DNA of 64,000 bases from the NCBI RefSeq assembly GCF_900102085.1, contig NZ_FMVM01000016.1, forward strand, positions 1 to 64,000, written 5' to 3'. Origin of the DNA: Paenibacillus polysaccharolyticus. Lineage in GTDB: Bacteria > Bacillota > Bacilli > Paenibacillales > Paenibacillaceae. Below are positions 8,211-16,570 of the stretch, piece by piece. Under the pieces are notes generated by a model that saw only the letters and a list, made by a program, of their open reading frames with translations, did no database searches and was not told the DNA's origin. Made by a program: the position numbers and the translations under genes. The first letter of the stretch is position 1. Each line of letters starts with the position of its first letter.

Positions 8211-9128
8211 TTAATACCTCCGCTTCTTATCTTTCATTTCTGTCAGGAACTGAACATAATGCTGGTATCGACTTTCAGAGACCAGACCTTCCTCCTTGGC
8301 TGTCAGCACTTTACAGCCTGGTTCATGCGTATGTGTACAACCACGGAACTTACACTGATCAGCAAACTGGGCAAACTCTCGGAAACATGTGGATAATTCC
8401 TCCACACCAATCTCCAGAAAGTCCAACTGGCTGAATCCCGGTGTATCCGCAACAAATCCGCCATTATCGAGTGGAATGAGTTCCACATGTCTGGTCGTAT
8501 GTTTCCCGCGCCCAAGACGCATGCTGATTGCACTCGTCTCTAGGGTGAGTCCTGGCATCAATGCGTTCAGCATCGATGATTTGCCAACACCAGACTGACC
8601 GGAAAACACGCTGATCTTGCCCGCAAGGCGTTCTCTAAGCAGCTCACTGCCTTCTCCAGTCCTTGAACTGGTCGAAATAACCTCATACCCTATCTGCTCG
8701 TACATTGTCTTCACTTCAGCCACGATATTCCGATCCTCAGCTTCTGGATCAATAAGATCCTGTTTCGTCAGTACGATAAGGGCATCGAGTCCGGCTTGCT
8801 CAATATGCACGAGAAACTTGTCCAGGAGATTCAGATTCATATCAGGCTCTTTGACCGAAAATAGCAGAACAGCCAAACTGACGTTTGCCACCGGCGGACG
8901 AATTAACTCGGTCTCTCGCTTGTGGATCTCATCAACGGTTCCTTCCCCATTCTCCGTGAGCATATAGCTTACTCGGTCGCCAACAAGCGGAGAAGTGCCT
9001 CTTTTGCGAAAAATCCCTCTGGCTCTGCATTGCACGGCGGAACCTTCAACCGAAGGAACCCCGTTGTCTTCTACCGGCATGACATAGTAGTAACCACTTA
9101 ACGCTTTAACGATGATACCTTCTGGCAC
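8211..9128 (-). CDS. rsgA: Small ribosomal subunit biogenesis GTPase RsgA
   Basis: Circularly permuted GTPase of 305 residues acting in late 30S assembly. An N-terminal OB domain (about 1-70) is followed by the GTPase domain in permuted order: LTKQDLID (G4), then [16 protein letters not shown] (G1), then [10 protein letters not shown] (G3). The C-terminal zinc knuckle has the [16 protein letters not shown] pattern with Cys and His ligands. The start codon is GTG (9126-9128) with AAGGAGG upstream. It sits between prkC and rpe as in B. subtilis, where RsgA (YloQ/CpgA) is also phosphorylated by PrkC; that link is knowledge of the family. Confidence 0.97.
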   Translation of the reverse strand: MPEGIIVKALSGYYYVMPVEDNGVPSVEGSAVQCRARGIFRKRGTSPLVGDRVSYMLTENGEGTVDEIHKRETELIRPPVANVSLAVLLFSVKEPDMNLNLLDKFLVHIEQAGLDALIVLTKQDLIDPEAEDRNIVAEVKTMYEQIGYEVISTSSRTGEGSELLRERLAGKISVFSGQSGVGKSSMLNALMPGLTLETSAISMRLGRGKHTTRHVELIPLDNGGFVADTPGFSQLDFLEIGVEELSTCFREFAQFADQCKFRGCTHTHEPGCKVLTAKEEGLVSESRYQHYVQFLTEMKDKKRRY

Positions 9129-9181
9129 AGCTCCGTCGCCCTCCTTCAGATGAGTAATATTCTTTCCTTATGTCAGCATAA

Positions 9182-9199
9182 GCCGTCCTTATGGACGGC
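9182..9199 (-). other. Hairpin enclosing the prkC stop codon
   Basis: The perfect 7-base-pair stem GCCGTCC/GGACGGC has loop ATAA on the minus strand. The last prkC codons form the left arm and the TAA stop lies in the loop. No T-run follows, so it is not a classical terminator. It may act as a processing, stability or attenuation site between prkC and rsgA. Confidence 0.55.
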
Positions 9200-11399
9200 C
9201 TGATGCGTTGATAACTCCTTTTTTCTTATCCTCTTTATGCTTGCCTGGACCTTTATCCGTCTTCATTGCTGCAGTGTCGCCTTCCTGATTATCCCCTTCT
9301 CCATCAGCCGGGGTGGAGTCAGGTTCTTTTTCCTGACCATTATCTACGCCGCCTTCATTGTCGCCATTCCCTGGATCAGGGGTATTGGCTGGCGGTGCTT
9401 GCGTGTTCTGTTCAGGGTCGATGGAAGGTACATTCACTGTACCGTTCTTCGCGTCAGTGTAGGATACAACATACGTATCCAGGAATTTACCATCACGATA
9501 AACGGACACTGCGCCATTTTCATTCGGTGCGAGTACAAGCGGTATGGTCAGGACTTGAGCGGAATTGATTGTACGTGTGCCCCACTCCTGATTTTTGCCG
9601 CGTGCATCCTCATAGGTAATACGAATTTTACTATTTTTACCCACTTCTTTTGGTGATACGTTGATGTTAAATGGATACTGCAGTGCTTCAGGAGGGTACC
9701 CTGTGCTGATAAAGATCGTAATTTTGTCACCAGGGCTTACATCTGTTCCCGCTTCTACTGGCCATTGTTGGGTTACTTTACCCTGTTCTACCGTATAACT
9801 GGACTCTTCCTGTACCTGTCCGAGCACTAGTCCCTTTTCTTTCAACATTTGTTCCGCTTCACTGCGCGTATGATTTTTCAGATCAGGCATTTTGACCGTT
9901 TCAGTTCCCTTGCTTACGGTTAACTCAATCTCAACAGCTTCAGGATCAAATTCTTCATTTACACCAGGCGTCTGGGCAATGACGGAACCTGAAGGCACTT
10001 CATTGGAGAAATCGTCCTTACGCTTGATTTGGTCTTCCTTAAGACCAAGCGCAGTCAACTTTTTGACCGCTTCAGCATAAGGCTCCAGCTTAACATCAAT
10101 CATTTTCACCAATTCTTTTTCCGCGCCAACACTTAGCTGAACCTCAGTACCTTTTTTGACCACATCGCCTTCATTCCTGCTCTGGTCAAAGACAATGCCT
10201 GGGTCTACATTTTCTTTGTACTGTCGAATGACTTCATTGCTCACCACCAAGCCCTGTTCCTCAAGCAGTTGGCGGGCTTTTTCTTCTGTCTGATTGACTA
10301 CGTTAGGCACCGTTACCTCAGGTACGACAAGCATACCTTTGACATACCATACCACTCCGACCATGGCGATCAGAATAAGAACCGTCAAGGATATAATAAG
10401 CGTTGGTTTTTTCCAGTTTTTCTGCTTCGGTTTACCTGCGTTCTGTTCCTGATCTGTTTCCATCACAGGTACCGCTCCAGTAGACTTCATTCCACGCGGT
10501 TCCGGTTTGATGGCTGGCATTACACGTGTCTGATCAATGTCATCCTCATCCGGAAAATCAACCTTGGACTCATTGCGGCGCTCTGGCATGAGACATGTTT
10601 CCAGATCATGCTGCATTTCTTTCGCAGATTGATATCGCTCCTGCGGATTTTTACGCATGGATTTCAGAATGACATTTTCCACACTTTGCGGAATGAGCGG
10701 ATTGAATTTGCGTGGTTCATCAAACTCTTCCTGCAAATGCTTCAAAGCTACACTAATCGGACTTTCCCCGAGAAATGGAAGCTGTCCTGTAAGCATTTGA
10801 TAAAGTACAATTCCAAGAGAATATAAGTCCGACTTCTCCCCCGTCACAATACCCTTGGCATGCTCTGGTGAGAAATAATGCACTGAGCCCACGACAGAGC
10901 CAGTCTGTGTGATCGTTGTAGAGGTAACAGCACGCGCGATCCCGAAATCTGTTACTTTTACCCGGCCATTCCGGCCAATTAATATGTTATGCGGTTTAAT
11001 GTCCCGGTGAATAATCTGATTATGATGGGCGTGATCCAGTGCATCCGCGATCTGGGAAGCAATGTGTACCGCTTCGTCGACCTGCAAAGGCGCACGTTCC
11101 TTAATAATTTCATTTAGATTTTTGCCTTCAACGTACTCCATAACAATATAATGAACGTCATCTTCCTGACCCACATCATAGATGCTGACGACATTAGGAT
11201 GTGAGAGCGATGCAGCTGATTGTGCCTCTCTCCGGAAACGGCGAATAAACTCTTCATCATGAACAAACTGTTGTCTGAGCACTTTAATTGCCACATTTCG
11301 GTTTAAGAGCAAATCCTGGGCTTTGTAAACCAGAGCCATGCCGCCACCACCGACACGCTCAATGACTTCATAGCGTCCGCCTAGCTGATGCCCAATCAT
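9189..11399 (-). CDS. prkC: Membrane Ser/Thr protein kinase with PASTA domains
   Basis: Protein of 736 residues. The cytoplasmic kinase domain spans about 10-270, with glycine loop GGGGMALVYKA, VAIK Lys39, HRDIKPHN (catalytic Asp133), DFG 151-153 and a Thr-rich activation loop. A single transmembrane helix lies around 331-352, followed by three PASTA repeats (about 357-560) that bind muropeptides. After them come an Ig-like stretch and a roughly 75-residue acidic, then lysine-rich, low-complexity tail. PrkC senses cell-wall fragments and controls germination, cell-wall metabolism and translation. The start overlaps the prpC stop by four bases (ATGA), so kinase and phosphatase are made together. 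The long charged tail is longer than in B. subtilis PrkC. Confidence 0.97.
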   Translation of the reverse strand: MIGHQLGGRYEVIERVGGGGMALVYKAQDLLLNRNVAIKVLRQQFVHDEEFIRRFRREAQSAASLSHPNVVSIYDVGQEDDVHYIVMEYVEGKNLNEIIKERAPLQVDEAVHIASQIADALDHAHHNQIIHRDIKPHNILIGRNGRVKVTDFGIARAVTSTTITQTGSVVGSVHYFSPEHAKGIVTGEKSDLYSLGIVLYQMLTGQLPFLGESPISVALKHLQEEFDEPRKFNPLIPQSVENVILKSMRKNPQERYQSAKEMQHDLETCLMPERRNESKVDFPDEDDIDQTRVMPAIKPEPRGMKSTGAVPVMETDQEQNAGKPKQKNWKKPTLIISLTVLILIAMVGVVWYVKGMLVVPEVTVPNVVNQTEEKARQLLEEQGLVVSNEVIRQYKENVDPGIVFDQSRNEGDVVKKGTEVQLSVGAEKELVKMIDVKLEPYAEAVKKLTALGLKEDQIKRKDDFSNEVPSGSVIAQTPGVNEEFDPEAVEIELTVSKGTETVKMPDLKNHTRSEAEQMLKEKGLVLGQVQEESSYTVEQGKVTQQWPVEAGTDVSPGDKITIFISTGYPPEALQYPFNINVSPKEVGKNSKIRITYEDARGKNQEWGTRTINSAQVLTIPLVLAPNENGAVSVYRDGKFLDTYVVSYTDAKNGTVNVPSIDPEQNTQAPPANTPDPGNGDNEGGVDNGQEKEPDSTPADGEGDNQEGDTAAMKTDKGPGKHKEDKKKGVINASGRP

Positions 11400-12172
11400 G
11401 ACTCACACCCCGTTTCCACTTGTGGGGCGTCTTGCTGCTGAGGCTCAAATAAAGCGACAGTGATATTATCGTCTCCTCCAGCAAGCAATGCCAGCTGTAG
11501 CAGTCGATCTGCACGATCTTCCAGTGGAAGGTCAAGATTGCCTGCAACCTGAATAATCTGCTCATTGCTGACCAGGTTACTGAGTCCGTCACTGCAGAGA
11601 AGCAGTACTTCCCCCTCTTCCAATCGAACAGCGTCCATATCCACCTTCACTTCAGCATCTGTGCCAAGTGCACGGGTAAGCACATTGCGACGTGGATGGT
11701 GAGATACGTCCTCCTTGCTAATCTGACCATTTTTGAACAATTCATTCACCAGTGTGTGGTCTTCGGTCAGCTGGAATACTTCCTTACCTGCAATTTTGTA
11801 TGCACGGCTGTCCCCGATATGTCCAATCACACCTTCCGCATCATTCAACAGAGCGGCGACAACTGTCGTCCCCATATTATGATACTTATCGTCCGTGGAT
11901 GCTGTGCGGAATATGACTTCATTCGCATGAAGAATCGCATCGCTAAGCGCAGCTGACAGGGAAGCATGGGACAAACCTGGCTCAAGTGTTGCCAGATCCT
12001 GTACCAACGTCTCCACTGCAAGGCGGCTTGCCGTATCACCAGCAAGATGTCCACCCATGCCGTCTGCAACGATTCCCAGAATATATCCTGTATCCAGATT
12101 CCGAATCCAGGCTGAATCTTCATTCACCGAACGTACTCGTCCGATATGGCTCACATGAACTGTTTTGATCAA
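11396..12172 (-). CDS. prpC: PP2C-type Ser/Thr phosphatase (Stp1/PrpC)
   Basis: Metal-dependent phosphatase of 258 residues that reverses PrkC phosphorylation. PP2C motifs are visible: GRVRSVNEDS (metal Asp) at 12-21, VADGMGGHLAGD, GDSRAYKI, LTEDHTLVNEL, and the C-terminal LCSDGLSNLV and GGDDNITVAL. The start codon is TTG (12170-12172) behind GAGGTGAGAG. It is 7 bases downstream of rlmN and overlaps prkC by four bases. Confidence 0.97.
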   Translation of the reverse strand: MIKTVHVSHIGRVRSVNEDSAWIRNLDTGYILGIVADGMGGHLAGDTASRLAVETLVQDLATLEPGLSHASLSAALSDAILHANEVIFRTASTDDKYHNMGTTVVAALLNDAEGVIGHIGDSRAYKIAGKEVFQLTEDHTLVNELFKNGQISKEDVSHHPRRNVLTRALGTDAEVKVDMDAVRLEEGEVLLLCSDGLSNLVSNEQIIQVAGNLDLPLEDRADRLLQLALLAGGDDNITVALFEPQQQDAPQVETGCES

Positions 12173-12179
12173 AACGCTC

Positions 12180-13220
12180 TCACCTCAACTCCATATGCTT
12201 TGCACGAAGCTGGCCGCAAGCGGCAGCAATATCATGTCCCTGTTCACGGCGAATCGTTACATTAACTCCCTGTTCCGAGAGGATTCTCTGGAAGTTAAAA
12301 ATATCACTTCTTGATGTTCTTACATATTTGCGCTCAGGCACATGGTTAACCGGGATCAGATTGACATGGCATAACATGTTTTTGAGCACACTTGCCAGTT
12401 CTGCCGCATGCTCTGGCTGGTCATTTACACCGCCGATCAATGCGTACTCAAACGTAATTCTTCGGCCTGTCTTAGCCAGATAATAGCGAAGAGACTCCAT
12501 CACATCATCAAATGGGAAACGACGGTTCACCGGCATCAGTTTCGAACGCAAGGCATCATTTGGTGCGTGAATCGAAATAGCCAGATTGATTTGCGTGTCT
12601 TCATCTGCAAACTTGTAGATGTTCGGCACGATTCCACTTGTAGAGACAGTGATATGACGCTGACCAATATTCAGACCTTTTTCGTGAATCATAATCCGTA
12701 AAAACGTCATCGTTGCTTCATAGTTTTCAAATGGTTCACCCGAACCCATGATCACGATGCTGCTGACACGTTCACCGCGCTCATCCAGAATTTTCTGAGC
12801 CTGTACAACCTGAGCAACGATCTCCCCGGCTGTCAGGTTACGTTTCAGTCCCCCGAGCGTGGATGCACAGAACGTACAACCAATCCGACAACCAACCTGT
12901 GTTGTTACACAGATGCTGTTCCCGTAGTTATGTTTCATAATAACCGTTTCAATCGCATGATCATCATGCAGACCAAATAGGAATTTCACCGTGCCATCCT
13001 TGGACTCGAACTTCGTAATTTCCTTAAGAGTTACGAATTCAAACTGCTCTGCGAGCTTCTCGCGTAGCGTCTTGGAGAGATTGGTCATTTCACTAAAATC
13101 ATTTACACGTTTCACATAAATCCAGTCAAAGATCTGACCGCCGCGAAACGCTGGTTCCCCGTTCTCCACAGCCCATTGCTGCAGTTGCTCCAGGGAAAAA
13201 TCGTATATAAAAGGTTTCAT
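12180..13220 (-). CDS. rlmN: 23S rRNA/tRNA adenine C2-methyltransferase RlmN (radical SAM)
   Basis: Radical-SAM methyltransferase of 346 residues that methylates C2 of A2503 in 23S rRNA and A37 in some tRNAs. The cluster motif [10 protein letters not shown] supplies the three Fe-S cysteines. The SAM-binding [10 protein letters not shown] motif, the N-terminal [14 protein letters not shown] segment and the C-terminal [15 protein letters not shown] with the methyl-carrying Cys are all present. I chose the ATG at 13218-13220, matching the family N-terminus MKPFIYDF; an in-frame ATG 57 bases upstream would add an unusual basic extension. It is probably the first gene of the rlmN-prpC-prkC-rsgA-rpe operon, after a terminator following rsmB. 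Confidence 0.95.
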   Translation of the reverse strand: MKPFIYDFSLEQLQQWAVENGEPAFRGGQIFDWIYVKRVNDFSEMTNLSKTLREKLAEQFEFVTLKEITKFESKDGTVKFLFGLHDDHAIETVIMKHNYGNSICVTTQVGCRIGCTFCASTLGGLKRNLTAGEIVAQVVQAQKILDERGERVSSIVIMGSGEPFENYEATMTFLRIMIHEKGLNIGQRHITVSTSGIVPNIYKFADEDTQINLAISIHAPNDALRSKLMPVNRRFPFDDVMESLRYYLAKTGRRITFEYALIGGVNDQPEHAAELASVLKNMLCHVNLIPVNHVPERKYVRTSRSDIFNFQRILSEQGVNVTIRREQGHDIAAACGQLRAKHMELR

Positions 13221-13433
13221 TTTGTTTTCAACACCTATTCCTTTTTTCTTTTCATTTGCACTTCTTTTGCTTTGCATCGTTTTACTGCATTCGTCCTATT
13301 CTATCATAAACGGCACTTTACATCCATGTATACCCTGGAGACCCGTTCTTCATGCATTATAACATCTCGCTATTGCCATCGCATCCTGACATCGTTTTAT
13401 AAACGAGTTAGTAATCACCAAGTCGCCTCTCAC

Positions 13434-13464
13434 AAAGAAATCCGCCGAGGGTTTTCCTCGGCGG
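13434..13464 (-). terminator. Terminator after rsmB
   Basis: The 9-base-pair stem CCGCCGAGG/CCTCGGCGG with a 5-base loop is followed on the minus strand by ATTTCTTT. It lies 26 bases after the rsmB stop and closes the priA-def-fmt-rsmB operon. Confidence 0.7.
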
Positions 13465-13490
13465 CCTTCCTTTAGTGCTCTATTAAACGT

Positions 13491-14987
13491 TTAATTGGCC
13501 GTTCTTGTCAACCTTGCGATGTAGAAACCGTCACTGTGAGCGTATTGTGGCAAAATCTGCACACCACCATTCACAGCCTTCCATTCCCTGCTTCCTGGCT
13601 GTGACCATGCGGATGTTTCGATAGCCTTATACTCTGGATGACGATCCAAAAAGTCCGCTACCATATACTCGTTCTCTGCCGATTCAATGGTACACGTGCT
13701 GTATACCAGAATGCCACCCGGTTTGAGCAATGGCGCAACGCAATCCAGAAGTTCTCGTTGCAAACTGGAGATGTCTTCGATGTCGGATGAGGATTTAGTC
13801 CACTTCACATCCGGCTTGCGACGAATGACTCCTAGACCTGAGCAAGGTGCGTCCAGCAAAATCCGGTCAAACGAAGACTCGGCATATCGCTTGTCTAGAT
13901 CAAGCGCATCCCCGGTTACCGCATCAATGCAGCTTAATCCAAGACGTTCAGCCTGATCCAAAATAAGCTCGCGTTTATGTGCATGAACATCGTTAGCTAT
14001 GATGCGTCCACGGTCCCGCATTTTCTCTGCTATATGAGCTGTCTTGCCGCCAGGCGCTGCGCAACAATCCAGCACGTTTTGTCCCTCTTCCGGCGCTACG
14101 GCTTCAGCGACCAGCATAGAACTTTCGTCCTGAACCGAGAAAAGCCCATCCCGGTACCAGGACGTTAGAGCCATATTGCCGCCGCTTCGAACCAGAATGC
14201 CATCTGGGCTAAGATGCGAAGCTTCAACCACAGCCCCAGAGCTTACCATCTCCTCCATTAGCTTGTCCCGTGTTGTCATCGTCGTATTCACACGTATACT
14301 CACTGCTGGAGGTTCATTATTCGCACGACAGATGGCCTCAGTTGTCTCTTCCCCATATTGAGCAATCCACCGCTCCACCATCCACAGCGGGTGAGAATGC
14401 TCCAGTGAGATCCGTTCAGCTACCGGCAGATGTGAGGGAACATGCAACTGCTCCTTGTTTCGAATCATATTCCGCAGCACACCGTTAACCATACCTGAGA
14501 TTCCCTGATGACCAAGTTTCTTAGCCAGGTTCACTGCTTCGCTGACGACGGCATGTTCCGGAATTCGATCCAGGTAGATCAATTGATACGCACTGATCCG
14601 AAGCAAACTACGCACCCAAGGCTGTAACTTTGCTGTTCCTTTGGCAACAAAACGCTCCAGATAATAATCCAGCGTGTTTCGCCTTGCAATCGTTCCATAC
14701 ACCAGTTCCGTAGCGAGTCCTGCATCTGCAGAACTAAGATCTGCTTCTTTGAGGCGGCGGTTCAGTTCCAGATTGCTGTATGCTCCGTCCTGCTCCACCG
14801 CACTCAGTACCTTGACAGCGAGTGCACGAGCAGATGTCTTCGGTTTCTGCGAACGATCATGAGTCTGGCTTCCCTTAGCAGAAGAACCTTTGCTAGTCTG
14901 ACGAAGATTCGCGGGGCCTCCTGCGTTTCCGTTGCCTGCCCCTTTGCGTTCTTTTCCTGAAGAATGTCCTGATCTTGAAGTACTCAT
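13491..14987 (-). CDS. rsmB: 16S rRNA (cytosine-967 C5)-methyltransferase RsmB
   Basis: Protein of 498 residues. A NusB-like RNA-binding domain (about 50-185) is followed by a Rossmann methyltransferase domain. SAM motif I reads LDCCAAPGGKTAHIAEKM; the two catalytic cysteines are in APCSGLG and STCTIE. It makes m5C967 in 16S rRNA using SAM. The first 50 residues are an unusual Ser/Gly/Lys-rich disordered extension before the NusB domain. The start overlaps the fmt stop by four bases (ATGA), so translation is coupled. It is the last gene of the priA-def-fmt-rsmB cluster, a classical order in Firmicutes. Confidence 0.96.
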   Translation of the reverse strand: MSTSRSGHSSGKERKGAGNGNAGGPANLRQTSKGSSAKGSQTHDRSQKPKTSARALAVKVLSAVEQDGAYSNLELNRRLKEADLSSADAGLATELVYGTIARRNTLDYYLERFVAKGTAKLQPWVRSLLRISAYQLIYLDRIPEHAVVSEAVNLAKKLGHQGISGMVNGVLRNMIRNKEQLHVPSHLPVAERISLEHSHPLWMVERWIAQYGEETTEAICRANNEPPAVSIRVNTTMTTRDKLMEEMVSSGAVVEASHLSPDGILVRSGGNMALTSWYRDGLFSVQDESSMLVAEAVAPEEGQNVLDCCAAPGGKTAHIAEKMRDRGRIIANDVHAHKRELILDQAERLGLSCIDAVTGDALDLDKRYAESSFDRILLDAPCSGLGVIRRKPDVKWTKSSSDIEDISSLQRELLDCVAPLLKPGGILVYSTCTIESAENEYMVADFLDRHPEYKAIETSAWSQPGSREWKAVNGGVQILPQYAHSDGFYIARLTRTAN

Positions 14988-15943
14988 CGCAGCACCATAC
15001 CAGGTTTCAATGTTCCACCGCGAGCAAAGTCAGCGGCTTGCATTACTTTTTTGCCAGCGGGTTGTACTTCTGTCAGCCACAAAGAACCATTGCCTGTCTT
15101 GATTTCTATGCCTGATTTGTTCAATTGCAACACGGTTCCAGGCTCGGCTTGTCCAGCACTGGAAACAGATGAAGCTTCATTCGCCACCTGATCTGGATTG
15201 CACGCTGCCCAAACTTTAAATACCTGTTCATCCCACATCGTGAATGCACCCGAAAAAGGAACAAGACCACGAATCTGATTGAACAATTCACGGGATGTAC
15301 GATTCCAGTCCATCTTCTCGTCTTCCCGTGTCAGATTACGAGCATAGGAAGCTTCCTCATCATTCTGTGGAACAGCTGTCGTTTCGCCTGCGATGAGACG
15401 TGGCATCTCCGCTTGGAGCAACTTGGAGCCGGCCTCACTTAATTTGGCAAACATCGTGCCGGATGTATCTTCATCCGTGATTGGTACTTCCACACGAGAG
15501 ATCATATCCCCGGTATCCAGACCTTCTGCCATATACATTAACGTGACCCCTGTGACGGATTCTCCGTTAATGATAGAACGTTGTATCGGAGCTCCTCCGC
15601 GATATTTAGGCAGAAGAGATCCATGCACGTTCACACAGCCGCGAACCGGCATATCCAACACCGCTTTGGGAAGAATCTGTCCAAATGCGGCAGTGACGAT
15701 CAAATCCGGTTTCCATTCCGCAAGGCGGGCTACCGCTTCCGGATCACGAAGTTTGACAGGCTGAAACACCGGCAGACCGTGGCTTTCAGCTGCGGCCTTA
15801 ACCGGTGTAGGTGTAAGCACTTTTTTTCTTCCCTGCGGTTTATCCGGCTGTGTTACCACGCCTACCACATGGTATCCTTCCGCCATCAACATATCCAGAG
15901 AAGGAACGGCAAATTCAGGTGTTCCCATAAAGACAATATTCAA
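14984..15943 (-). CDS. fmt: Methionyl-tRNA formyltransferase
   Basis: Enzyme of 319 residues that formylates initiator Met-tRNA with 10-formyl-THF. It starts MNIVFMGTPEFAVPSL, the family N-terminus. The catalytic Asn/His/Asp set lies in NVHGSLLPKYRGGAPI and EGLDTGDMI. A C-terminal OB-like domain follows from about residue 210. I preferred the TTG at 15941-15943 (AAGGAG 8 bases upstream) over the GTG at 15950-15952, which lies on top of that Shine-Dalgarno. The def gene ends 12 bases upstream; the two enzymes add and remove the same formyl group. Confidence 0.96.
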   Translation of the reverse strand: MNIVFMGTPEFAVPSLDMLMAEGYHVVGVVTQPDKPQGRKKVLTPTPVKAAAESHGLPVFQPVKLRDPEAVARLAEWKPDLIVTAAFGQILPKAVLDMPVRGCVNVHGSLLPKYRGGAPIQRSIINGESVTGVTLMYMAEGLDTGDMISRVEVPITDEDTSGTMFAKLSEAGSKLLQAEMPRLIAGETTAVPQNDEEASYARNLTREDEKMDWNRTSRELFNQIRGLVPFSGAFTMWDEQVFKVWAACNPDQVANEASSVSSAGQAEPGTVLQLNKSGIEIKTGNGSLWLTEVQPAGKKVMQAADFARGGTLKPGMVLR

Positions 15944-15955
15944 ATCGATCACTCC

Positions 15956-16444
15956 TTAATTGCGACGCGGTCCAGTTTGCTCTGGGGTAATTTCATATAC
16001 TTTTTCAGCGATATCTGTGAAGAGCACACCGTCCAAATGGTCAATTTCGTGCTGAAACGCACGGGATAACAAACCGCTTCCTGTAATAATCAACTCTTTA
16101 CCTTCACGATCGAGGCCTTTAACGGTCACTGTCTCAAAACGACGAACATCACCGTTAATTCCAGGAATACTCAGACATCCTTCGGGTCCGAACTGTTCTC
16201 CTTCACTGGAAATGATCTCCGGGTTAATCATTTTGATCAGCCCTTGCTCATCTCCTGCATCAATCACAATCAAACGTTTCAAAATACCGACTTGCGGAGC
16301 TGCAAGACCTACCCCTTCTGCGTCGTACATCGTGTCTGCCATATCATCAAGCAACTTTTGCACATTAGGTGTAACTTTGGTAACTTCCTTGGCTCTTTTG
16401 TGAAGCACCTCATCTGGTTCTTTAACGATAATACGAATCGACAT
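15956..16444 (-). CDS. def: Peptide deformylase
   Basis: Metalloenzyme of 162 residues that removes the N-formyl group from nascent proteins. All three motifs are present: GVGLAAPQVG (motif 1), EGCLSIPG with metal ligand Cys90 (motif 2) and QHEIDHLDGVLF with His132, Glu133 and His136 (motif 3). The start is the ATG at 16442-16444 with GAAGGTG upstream; an in-frame start at 16486 would add 14 residues with no family match. It lies between priA and fmt in the conserved priA-def-fmt-rsmB order. Confidence 0.97.
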   Translation of the reverse strand: MSIRIIVKEPDEVLHKRAKEVTKVTPNVQKLLDDMADTMYDAEGVGLAAPQVGILKRLIVIDAGDEQGLIKMINPEIISSEGEQFGPEGCLSIPGINGDVRRFETVTVKGLDREGKELIITGSGLLSRAFQHEIDHLDGVLFTDIAEKVYEITPEQTGPRRN

Positions 16445-16570
16445 GTTGTAAGCACCTTCCCAATTCTCATCATAGTTTCTAGGCAATAATCTCTATTTCG
16501 TTGTTCATTTAATCTATGTTTATACCGCTTGTTCACATCCACATTTTCGCATCAAAATGCTATAAAATGT

